NCBI RefSeq assembly: GCF_030936135.1
Contig: NC_082597.1
Coordinates: 47,623,095-47,687,094, forward strand
Origin: Gavia stellata
Lineage: Eukaryota; Chordata; Aves; Gaviiformes; Gaviidae
Direction: 5' to 3'
DNA: 64,000 nt
Shown one piece after another: positions 46,984 through 57,900 of this stretch; the first letter of the stretch is position 1; every line of letters begins with the position of its first letter. The translations under genes and the position numbers were made by a program. The notes below the pieces were generated by a model, which searched no databases, was not told the origin of the DNA, and saw only the letters and a list, made by a program, of their open reading frames with translations.

Positions 46984-48134
46984 ACACAGAATCACAGAAA
47001 CACAGAATCACAGTAACACAGAATCACTAAGGTTGGAAAAGACCTGTAAGATCATCAAGTCCAACCATCAACCAACACCACCATGCCCATTAAACCATAT
47101 CCCACAATGCCTCGTCCACACATTCCTTGAACACCTCCAGTGATGGTGACTCCACCACCTCCCTGCGCAGCTTATTCCAGTGTCTCACCACTCTCTCAGT
47201 AAAGAAATTTTTCCTAATATCCAGCCTGAACCTCCCCTGGTGCAACTTGAGGCCATTTCCTCTTGTCCTGTCACTCGTCACTTGGGAGAACAGACCAACA
47301 CCCACCTCTCTGCAACCCCCTTTCAGGTAATTGTAGAGAGCGATGAGGTCTCCCCTCAGCCTCCTCTTCTGCAGACTGAACAACCCCAGCTCCCTCAGCC
47401 GCTCCTCAGAAGACTTGTGTTCCAGACCCCTCACCAGCTTCATCACCCTTCTCTGGACACGGTCCAGCACCTCAATGTCCTTCTTGTAGTGAGGGGCCCA
47501 AAACTGAACACAGTATTCGAGGTGCGGCCTCACCAGCGCCGAGTACAGGGGCACGATCACCTCCCTACTCCTGCTGGCCACACCATTTCTGATACAGGCC
47601 AGGTTGCCATTGGCCTTCTTGGCCACCTGGGCACACTGCTGGCTCATCTTCAGCTGGCTGTCAACCAACACCCCCAGGTCTTTTTCTGCAGGGCAGCTTT
47701 CCAGCCACTCCTCCCCAAGCCTGTAGCATTGCCTGGGGTTGTTGTGGCCAAAGTGCAGGACCTGGCACTTGGCCTTGTTGAACCTCATACAATTGGCCTG
47801 GGCCCATCCATCCAGGCTGTCCAGATCCCTCTGCAGAGCCTTCCGACCCTCGAGCAGATCAACACTCCCACCCAACTTGGTGTCGTCTGCAAACTTGCTG
47901 AGGGTGCACTCGATCCCCTCATCCAGATCATCGATAAAGATATTAAACAGCACTGGCCCCAAAACTGAGCCCTGGGGGACTCCGCTTGTGACCGGCCGCC
48001 AACTGGATTTCATTCCATTCACCACAACTCTCTGGGCTCGGCCATACAGCCAGTTTTTTACCCAGCGAAAAGTGCACCTGTCTAAACCACGATTCGCCAG
48101 CTTCTCCAGGAGAATCCTGTGGGGGATAGTGTCC
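46984..48134 (-). mobile_element. CR1 LINE, 1.15 kb, open RT-C-terminal frame
   Basis: The left end holds the 3' tail (ACACAGAATCACAGAAACACAGAATCAC), then a 3' UTR, then a minus-strand frame open from the 5' break to TGA. From 48025 to 47090 it is 311 codons, and homologous coding sequence extends to about 48134 ([20 protein letters not shown]). It encodes the second half of the CR1 reverse transcriptase, with [19 protein letters not shown], an intact FADDTKLGG catalytic motif and the full C-terminal domain. It is the youngest-looking copy here. It is a dead-on-arrival copy, since the endonuclease and N-terminal RT parts are missing. Confidence 0.95.
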
Positions 48135-49886
48135 TATACCTATAACCTATAACTTATGAACTAAGGCAGCATGTAAACCATAAACTGCCACTTGAAAACT
48201 ATTGGTAGGTTTTTGATCAAATTCCCTGCTCTAACAATGTTTCAGGCCCATTTTCAGGTGTAAATAAAGCTATAAGTAAATTACAAAAGTTTCCACGACT
48301 CTTGTGCTCCCTCAGTTTCCCAACCCATGTTGAACTCTTTGGATTTTAGCAGACAAAAACATACATTTTCCCTTCATCTTCTTTTTTGGGTGAGGTAGAT
48401 TAGTTCCTATTGTGGACTTGAGGAGAATACTGACAATACAAGAAGCTTTTGTAGAGGACACCTCCAGTTTAGCATGCACCCATGTCACATCAGCCACTTT
48501 GTAGCCCAGGGTAAGGAGACCGAACGATGAGCTGCTGTCCATGATTGGTGGTCTTACGACCATCCATGTTATCTGTGAGTAGGTAGCTGAGGAGGCAGCA
48601 GTCAACCTCGCAGAGAATAACTTGTCAGAGTATAGATGACAGAGCTGGGAGTTTGGGCTGCTTCATGTTTGGGACTAAAGGGTAGAATATCTCTTTTAAT
48701 TACATTTAGCTTCTGAGACTTGACTTTCACATGAACAGAGGATAATTAGAAAACAGTCCTGCTCCAGGCTTGAAGCCTACTTTTCACATCCACACAGCTT
48801 AGAGTGGAGTGTCAGGACTTGTGTTAAGCATCATATTCCCAGGGGCCCCAAGCTCAGTCTGTGGAACTTAAGGATTAGCAAGTTGGACCCTTTTTTTTCT
48901 TACAAAGGCATATCAAGGCATTGCTTGGAGAGACATAGTGAATAAAGCATAGACAACAGCATTATATTTTGCCTTTTAAGTTTTTCCTTTGTTAAAACCA
49001 GTCACATACAGCTTCCATCCAGTTTAGATGATGAAAGAACAGTTTCCCGATGGAAGAAAATCACTGTATTCTCAGATAAGAATACAAAGTTTTTAAGTGG
49101 GAGCCCTTCAGAATTTTTTTTAACTTGTAAGCACTTAAATGTCTACATATACAGATTCTAATACAATACCACAATAATTGGAGATGAAGTGTAAGAGTAT
49201 TAACTACCTAGACTGAAGCTTGAAACATCATAAGTCACATCACCTCCCACCACCAATACCCATGGCTCTTGCAAGAAAAACCCATACCCTCTAAGAGCTT
49301 CAAAATTCACTGTTTCTACCAAGTTACTCAGTTCTAGAAAATGCTGGAGATGCTGATGTGGCTTTATGCACACGCTCACCTATTAGCCAAGGTAATTCTT
49401 TCGGAATCAGCAGGAATCTTCCTGTGTTGAAGCCAAGGCCCATCTTTAAGCCAAAGTTAAATCTTCCTTGAGCTGATGTCAAAGCATTCATAACATACAG
49501 GAATTATATCATGATATCTAAATACGGTTTAAGCACTTACTTTGGAGTGCTCAGGACCTTACACTTCATCCACCAGAAAGGTGTATCAGTATTACAGGTG
49601 AGACAGAGAGCAAGATACAGCTAGTAACTCTGCTAAGAAGAAATAGATGAAAATGGTGTAGTCAGGAATCACTGCTGAAGTGGCATAAAAATGTATTAAA
49701 ATATTTGATTAAAAAAATAGCTCTGAATATTTCTCCTACTCAATCTGTTGAAAATAAAGCTATCTGACATCTGAAACAATAATGAACAGACTAGAAGGAA
49801 AGTCACCTTACTAAGGAAGAATTTCCCTTGGTGTTTAGGTAGTGAGTGGAAAAACGGTCTTCACGGGTATGGTTTTTTGCAATATA

Positions 49887-49900
49887 CCGCCATCTGGTGG
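49887..49900 (-). promoter_or_regulatory. CTCF-like motif, minus orientation
   Basis: CCGCCATCTGGTGG on the plus strand is, on the minus strand, CCACCAGATGGCGG, which fits the CTCF core consensus CCASYAGRKGGCRS at every position. It sits in AT-rich DNA, so a GC-rich chance match is unlikely. Occupancy is inferred. Confidence 0.65.
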
Positions 49901-52302
49901 AAGTAAAGCGAAAGACAAAGCTTTTGAGCAGTTGGCCTGTCTTGGTAGTTGGGAGGCTTTAGTTTCCTAGTACTAATTGACTTCAACAGGCCCTTAAGGT
50001 TTTAGTGTACCAAATCACTTAAAAAACATGTGACATTTCCACACTGCTCTATTCAGCTTATTTACTTCTAACAGTTATTTAATTTTAAGGGATTTAAATT
50101 TAAGGGGCTTAAGGATGTTCTTAAATCTGAATACTCATTTCAGTATTAAGAATATCTGGTCTGTAAAACAAGACAGAATTTTGCACATGGTATAGAAGAC
50201 ACTTCCAAATATTTTGCTAAATATCAGGCAATACTTATGATATGGACTATAGACTATTGCTGTATATTCTAGGTATTGATAGAATTTGATTTCTTTCTCT
50301 TTCAAAAAGTTGGTAGCAAGATGACTTTCTTTTTTGCTATTAGTTTTTTTCCGCCCTCATATTTTGGTTAAAATCTTAGGGAAAAAATTCTGGTCATACT
50401 GCCTATGCTCTTTTGGAGTTAAACTTCATTTTGCACTGCACTGAAAATGCAGGTCTTACCAGAGTTCTTCAAATACGCTGATCGTATCTGTGCCCTCTCT
50501 GTGGTCAGCAAGTACTTTCTGTGTTTTCAGCAACAAATGGTATGAAATATTATGAGTACAACAAGATTAGAAATAGAATATAAACACATTTTTAAAAAAT
50601 CTTTTCAGAAAAATCTAGGAAAAAAGCCAAATAACTATGTTAATATTTGTTTGGGGTTTTTTTATTGTTGAACTAAGTATTCTGCTCTGGAACTGTTTTC
50701 CAGGATCCTCAGTGTCTTCACTTATTTTTTTTGCCAGTTGCAAACTAAATCCTCAGACATCCCAAATGTCCACCAAGCAATTATTTGGGGAATTGAGGTC
50801 TGGTACCACCAGATGTTGGGGAACTGGCTGCAGAGAAACCTAAGCAGGCTTATAGCTGGGCACCTTATGCAGTCTTAGACCCCAGCAAGCCAGCAAAAGC
50901 TTTCCAGGAGACTTAAGAGTCTTGCTGAGCTAGGTGACTGTCATAGCCAAGTGCTCAGCCTGTCTGTCAGTTTCTGCTGGAGTTTTGGCAAAATCAGCCA
51001 GTACACAGGAGTGCGTCAAGGCCAGACAACTGGCATTTTGTGATAGGAAAATGTTTTGTTACAACATTTTGATGAAGCTTAATAGGATGCTGTGGCTAAA
51101 ACTGTGACATTGGCTTTGTAACAACTGCCTCTCTCGTACTGGATAGAAGGACTCCCTCTGGTCTCTAGAAAGCCAGAGGGAATGCTGCTGGCAGGAGAAG
51201 GCTTTAGATGGCGTAGAGCTTTTGAACCCCTTCCAGTGTGCCAGGGAGGAAGAGATCTCAACAGTGACATAAGGAAAATGTTGAGCGTGGTATATGTTCG
51301 CAAAGGCTGCCACATGTACAAGGCGGGATAGGATCTGTTTCTCTTGCTTGCTATTTTCAAGTGAGGTTGTGTTCAGGATGACAATTCGTAGCTGTACCCA
51401 GCACATGCGGACACCTGCTTATGGGCCTGGGTGCTGCCCTTTGCAATAATAGGGGCTAGGTGTTAAATTTGGTTCAATACCCAGAGTTTGATTCTCCTCC
51501 TACCTACTGAAATCTGGAAGGGCTCAGATTTAACTTTGTTTCTGTAAAATTATTATCTCGTATGGATTAAAAGTGTTCTTTTTTATTTACTTATTGTAAT
51601 TTCAGTTTAATTTTGAAGCAAAGGCCTAGAATAGTTTAATTATACTATATAAAGCAGGTATTATTTTCATAGTGCACCTAAGCATGTGGGACAGGGGCTC
51701 CAATTACACAGGGAACAGAGGATTGGGTTTAAGCTATACCGCTCAAGAGAAAAGAGAAGACCTACATCCAGTCAAAAGTGCAGCTAAAATGATTCAGAAG
51801 ATTGTACCATTTTAATGCCACAGATATTTATGAAAGCACAGAATCCATCTATCATAATAATACTGAACAGCTTTGTTATACCTAATATTGCCAGTTTTGT
51901 AAGCAACTGTTCATTGCTTTTCAATCACATGGCGATGAGTTTCACAAGTTAATCATGTCTTGTAACATGAATCCTTTTTGGATATTTTTTAACAAGGTGG
52001 CTTTAATTTTTGTTTTCAACCTATAATTATGTTAATCTTTGGAGAATGAAAAACAGCGTCATTGTTATCCACTTTTAAGGGTTTTGTTTTGGACAAATAG
52101 TCTGCTTTTTAATGAGTCCTTCTGTTTCCTTTTTAAAACTAATGTGACATGGCTATATTACATTGCTCCATTGCCTAAAGTTCTGTTGTATCGCTGGGCA
52201 GCTGATTGTTTGTTCAGAACATTGCTTTTTTCCTAAAAGAGATTCTGGTATGGCCCACAATGCTTTTAAAATTATTGTACGGCTTTTTCAGTTGTCTCCA
52301 TG

Positions 52303-52847
52303 TGTTGTGGTTTAATGCTGGTAAGCAGCTAAGCACCACACAGCTGCTCACTCATTACCCCCTGCAGCGGAAGAGGAAAGGAAGAGTAAAAGCAAGAAAA
52401 CCTGGGGGTCAAAATAATATTTAAAAACAGGTTAATAAAGGAAGGATAAGTGAAAGAAGAGAGAAACCAAAACAAGTGATGCAAAGGCAATCAGTCACCA
52501 CCTCCCATGGGTAGACCAATGCCCAGACAGTTCCTGAGCAAAAGATGGCTAAACCTCCTCTTTCCCCTTTTTATTGCTAAGTGTGATGCTATATGGCATG
52601 GAATATCTCTGATCAGTTTGGGCCATCTGCCTGGTTGTGTCCCCTCTCCACCTGTTGTGCACCCCCAGTCTATTCGGGGGGAGGCCAGAATGAGAAACAG
52701 AGAGGTCCTTGACGCTATGCAGACACTGTTCAGCAATAGGTGCAACATCAGTGTGTTATCAGCATTGTTTTGGTCACAAATCTAAACCACAGCACCATAT
52801 GAGCTGTTATGAAGAAAGTTAAATCTATCCCAGCTAGGCCTAGTACA
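52303..52847 (-). mobile_element. Solo LTR, same family as 45078, inverted
   Basis: TGTTGTGGTTTAATGCTGG at the left is the reverse complement form of the end of the 45-kb LTR, and GTTAAATCTATCCCAGCTAGG...TAGTACA at the right corresponds to its start. Between them both share AGCTAAGCACCACACAGC (complement) and the GGTTGTGTCCCCTCTCC...TTGTGCACCCCCAG segment. Flanks are CCATG and TCATG, a 5-bp target duplication with one change. It is more diverged than the first copy and carries small deletions. No coding remnant is attached. Confidence 0.82.
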
Positions 52848-53994
52848 TCATGTAACTATTGGATATGACTGAAGCTCTCCAAAGCATCTGGACTACATAT
52901 AGCACCGAAAGCAGTTTCATACACAACCTTCAATGTAATAAAAATTTGAGAAAAAATATGAAATCTTTCATTCTTTTCTTTGTCTGAAGAAAGTGCAGGA
53001 TTAGGCCGCAGTGTCCTTTTTCACAGCAAAGAAGGTGATTTTATTAGTCCTATTTTTTGCCAAAGGTTCAGTTTTCCCCTGCTTAAGGTGATAAAATTAG
53101 TAAACACATCTAGCAGTCTACCAATTTTATTGAAAAAAATCCCTACAAACACCACCATCCCACCCCAAATTCTGGACTTGAATGACTTGAATAAAGGTTA
53201 CAAAAATTTATTTTACGAGTTAATGTCACGTCTTTTAACTACCTGCTACCTGCTCTGAATAGCCAGAGTCTTTCTGATCTCCTGAAGCCAATTCCACAGG
53301 CCCTTTCAGCTTTGTCCTATCTGTCTGCAAGTATGGCAGCCTGAATGGAACCTCATGTTTAGAAGAACAGGTCCTACATGACATATTTTAGTGGCAGTGC
53401 ACAAAAGTTGAGGTTATTTTCCTGTCTACATTATCCCTCTTAATATATTCTTTTCTTTTTAGACTTGTAGTAGGCACAGGTCTGAGGTTTGCAGTCCAGG
53501 TGTCTAAATTGGTGCTCAGGCATTTTTTTAATCAGTGGATAGAGTTCAGAGAATCATAATTAATACATGAAGAATGAAATGCCGAATCATTGATTCTGCT
53601 TTCCTCTACAAGGGAGACAAGAGAATTTCATCAAGGCTAAAGCTAATTTTCTGGTCCCCATTTGAAGACTTCAAAAAGACAAATAATCTCACTCCCAGCT
53701 TTGATCATCTTTTCCAAGGACTAATCAACCTATCTGATAAAAATTAGAAATAAACAGTGCAAGTTGGAATTTGTCAAGTGTTAATTTGTAACTATTTGTT
53801 TATCATGCTATTTTCCACCAGATTTAATATCACCTTAGTATACAGCAATTTTTCTCTGTAAAATACCGTATAAATGGCATTTAAAATACCTCTTGATTTT
53901 CTTTTTCTTAAATTAAATGCTTTCCATATTTACCATATGAAATGTTTCAGGCTCAAATCAGAGCTGATTCCAGATTTTCTGCACAGGCAAATCA

Positions 53995-54600
53995 ATTTTT
54001 TGAGAAATGCCAGAGGTCGGGGGCGGGGTGGGGGGGCATGGAGGGCATGAGGTAGGAAGAATCAGCTGTTGCTGTGGGATGCTGGGGCGAGGGCTCGGGT
54101 GAGTCCAAAAAAATGGCGTTAGGAGGCTGGTGGCAAGGAAGGGAGGCTGGGCCTTTGGGTATGAAAGTAGTGGCCGTAGAGCCTACGGGGCTTGTTTTTA
54201 CTCGGTGGGCAGGACCAAGGCAGGTAAACAGAACTTGAAGAAATTTGGCCTTAGAAGTGAGGCTGGAAAGGATCAGCAGTATTTCATGTAGCTGACTCTT
54301 TAAGGGGTGAGTAGCGTGAGTGTGCTGGGTGAGGAAAGACAAGAGCGACTTCTGACCCAACCTAGATCCTGCTCCTCCTGGCACTTACAGGACTTTATAG
54401 TCTCCCTGTGGACCTTTTCTATTCCTAAAAGACACTGCACCTCTTCCTTACTTCTCTGCTTCACACGCTGGCAGGAAATGAAGGCTGAAGAGGAAGAGTT
54501 TGGACATGCCCTACTGCTGCTGCAGAGGCAGAAAGTGTGCAGGACGGGGTCAGACATCTGAGGTGAAAAACATGAGTCAGAAGACCTTGTTGTTCCCTCT
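53995..54600. other. GC-richer block of unknown nature
   Basis: This segment of about 600 bp has G-rich plus-strand sequence (GGTCGGGGGCGGGGTGGGGGGGC at its left, pieces GGGGCGAGGGCTCGGG) within AT-rich DNA. It gives overlapping minus-strand frames of 130 and 109 codons and a plus frame of 84, none with a recognisable family. It could be a regulatory element, an exon of an unannotated noncoding transcript, or an old retrocopy. I cannot decide. Confidence 0.35.
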
Positions 54601-54982
54601 GTCCTTAAAGGAGGGAGAGGTAAGAGCACTCTTTCACATTTCTATGTAGGAAAGCATTCAATTCTGGAGAACATTCCTGCCTGATACTGGGAAAATCAAG
54701 TTGTTCATTCATGTATGAATGCTTACCTGCATCAATAAAACTATATGCTGAAGCAGGAAAAGTTGGCCTGCTGCATAATATTTGTATCAATTCTCTGGCC
54801 TTTATTGATACATGTATTTAAAAGAAAAAGAATATTGTTCAAATCCACTTGCCTAGAATGGTATGAAATGATGGGAAAGCTATGAAGTTAGGTTGTTTTA
54901 GTGAATAGGGAAGGAATAAGTGGCACTGAGCAAAAGTAAGTTGAAGGATATTTTTCAGATAGTTTTACAAAAAACCTTCTGG

Positions 54983-54995
54983 CCACTAGGTGGTA
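54983..54995 (+). promoter_or_regulatory. CTCF-like motif, plus orientation
   Basis: GGCCACTAGGTGGTACC contains CCACTAGGTGGTA, which fits the CTCF core except T for C at the GGC position. It points away from the motif at 49887. Occupancy is inferred. Confidence 0.5.
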
Positions 54996-57900
54996 CCCTT
55001 ATTCCAAATAACAAATGGGGGGCAAAGCTGGAAAGCTGAACATGAGCTCAAAATCATGAATATTTTCTCTCCCTGTTAGCCACTGCAGACTCCAGAACAC
55101 ACTCTTTAAAGAACGCTGGGCAAGGCTAATGAGGGTTTGAGCAAGGCAGCTGTATGTGAACTGTGAAAGGGCAAAGGGTCAGATTCTGTTATTGACAGGC
55201 TCTTATTGCTGGAATTAGACACTGTAGTTTTAGCAGTAGGAAGCTTTAACCATCTTGGCCTCAAGATTTTACACATTCAGCAACTTGATATTCACACTAA
55301 GTACATAAACCTCTGACCAACAGATTGTACTACTGCTGAATATGATTAACTCAATAAAGCTAAAAGACATTTAAAAACTTTATGCTTAATTTGTGAGATC
55401 ATGACAACATTATTATTTTTTTTTTAAACTGATACAAGCTTCTTTACTATTTTAGACAATTCCTGGAACATGGAAGAAAAGTGAGCTTAATAACGTAGAA
55501 CATTAATTAGTCAGTGTACTGTTCCTTGCAGATATACACATTGAAATGATTAGGGCAAAACATCAGAGCCTGTGAAATAAAAGCCAGGCACAAGATGTTA
55601 CAGTAGAGTGGACAGCCTTTCAAACTGATCCTCAAGTTTTTGTACAAAGAATTGAAATTAGGAAAACAGCAAACTGGCGGTTAGTATTGCTCTTTTGGAA
55701 AGAGTCTAGAGACAGGCATCTTCGGTTTAAAACATCAGTTTGAGTACTCTTGAAGGTGGAGGTGTGGGGGGAAATTGAACTAACAGACAAAACCGTAGGA
55801 TATGTGTCACTCAGTCAGCCCACTAAACATTGGAATCCTTGTCTAAACTAGTCATCCGGGTCCCATTACAGCCCCTTAAGAGAGAAATACCCTGAGAGGT
55901 TGCCATCTCTCTTTGGCACTTAACTTAGCATGCAATGAATAGCATGCGATGACAGCATCTCTACTGACTGTAGATACTCCTACACTGGTTATCTTAAACC
56001 AGATGCCTCAGCCTTAGATTGCTTTAATATTGAGTTTTATTACTGGTTCTTATCATGAAGGATAGTAGTAATACTTGACTACCAGCTGACACTTCTGAAG
56101 GCTCTTTATTACCTAAGATCTCATACCATATATGTAGATCAACCCTGGATTTCAGATGTCTCCGATACCAAACATGAACATCATGAAGATGAATCCTGTC
56201 CAAAAACTATGACAACCTTTTTCCCATTTATTGACCAGAATCAAGTTAAATTAATTTGAAAATGCTGAAACGTTTGGTTATTTTTCTTTTCTTTTTCCAC
56301 TTACTTCTCTTTGATTTTCTCAATTTTTAATTTAAAAGAAGCAGAATTGCAAGTGTGAGATATTGTGAGTACAACACCTCTGATATTTTTACACTAATGT
56401 GAAAGAGAAATTAAAAAAAAAACTTAATTAAAAAAATGAGACTGTGTAATCAAATAAATTGTGTAGGCTGATAACATCCATATAGACCAGGTTCATTTGA
56501 AAATATCTTCTGAACCAAACTCAGCTAAAGCTGAGTTTCAAGATGCACGTAACTCAGAACCCAGCCTTCACACTGAAAACCTGCATGTAATACTAGTAGA
56601 GATTTGGTGTGTCCAACCTAACTTCATAGGTCCCATTAAACTTCACTATTTTCTATTCTAGCACTAAAAAAAAAACCCAACAGACAACAAATAGGAAATA
56701 GAATTTTTTCTGAATTGTTGGCTTCTTTAAGTGACAGCTCAGAGGAAATTATTCATGTGAGTGCAAATTTTGTTGGTTTGCATTCTTCATCTCTATTTTC
56801 TCTATTCTCCCCTGCCTTCCTGAAACCATCTGTTACTGACCTATGCCATGGCTCTCTGACATCTCTCAGTCCCTACTTGCCTCCTAACGGGCCTGGCTGC
56901 ACTAGAAGCTTTTTTCCCCACCCTTGCCATTTTTTTAAAATTGCTTTACCAAAGGTCATAAATTTTCTGTCCAGCCCTCTATGAAATGGAAAGGATTGAT
57001 GTAGTTTTGTCATTTCCAGCCTTACAATCTCTCTCCCATCCTGTAACAGAGTTTTTCTGATGTTATTTTTAAAGCTGCAAGTTCCTGTTCATCTTGCAAA
57101 CAGAAAATTGGAGTTCTTTTACAAAACTATGCAATTCCAAATGTCCTTTCAATGTTAAAAAAATTAAGCGATTGTGGAAATTACATTAGAAAATTGTACA
57201 AGACTTAATTCAGTTAGTCTTCTGTTTTCTACCCCTAGGTTTACAACTATGCCGAAAAAACCACTTCACTTGGGTGAAGTAGGAACCTTCACACAGCAGT
57301 GGGAAGTGTGGTATATGCTGAAGGTAGAGATCTAAACACAGAAACTGGGACAACTCCAAGGTCCTGCAGTAGTGTCTGTGTCTATTCTCTGCAACCTCAT
57401 GCACTCCATGAACAATTTTCAATGACATGCCATGCACATTTATTTACCTTTATGCCTTTAGTATGTATTAAAAATATGCATGTGTTTATGAATTTTGGAA
57501 AAGAATTCATGGACTTCTAAACTCTAATTGGAAGATTTTTTTTAATACAACCAGAAGATGATTCTTAGGTTTTCTGGTTTTAATTTTATTAACTCATTCA
57601 TAAAGCTCTTGGTTTATATTCTGCTGTCTTTACCAGTCTGCTAGCAACAGCGTTCACCTCTTTGGCTATGGAGACTTAAAATCCATACCTGGTATTCAAG
57701 TAAGTAAGTCCTAATTTACGCATGTCAAGCTGAAGTTCTCAAATCAGTATGATTTTACAGTGTGGAAAATAGTTAGCAAAAATGTAGCAGGAGTCATGAA
57801 TGAAATTAAAGGAAATTTATTTACAGGTATTGCTTTTTAAGATCGAAAACCTAATAGGCAATGACTTTATTTTTTTGGGGGGGGGATTTTCCTATGGCCA

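Noticed and set aside
47180..47968. Plus-strand 262-codon frame
   Set aside because: It is the antisense shadow of the CR1 reverse-transcriptase frame and has no independent support.
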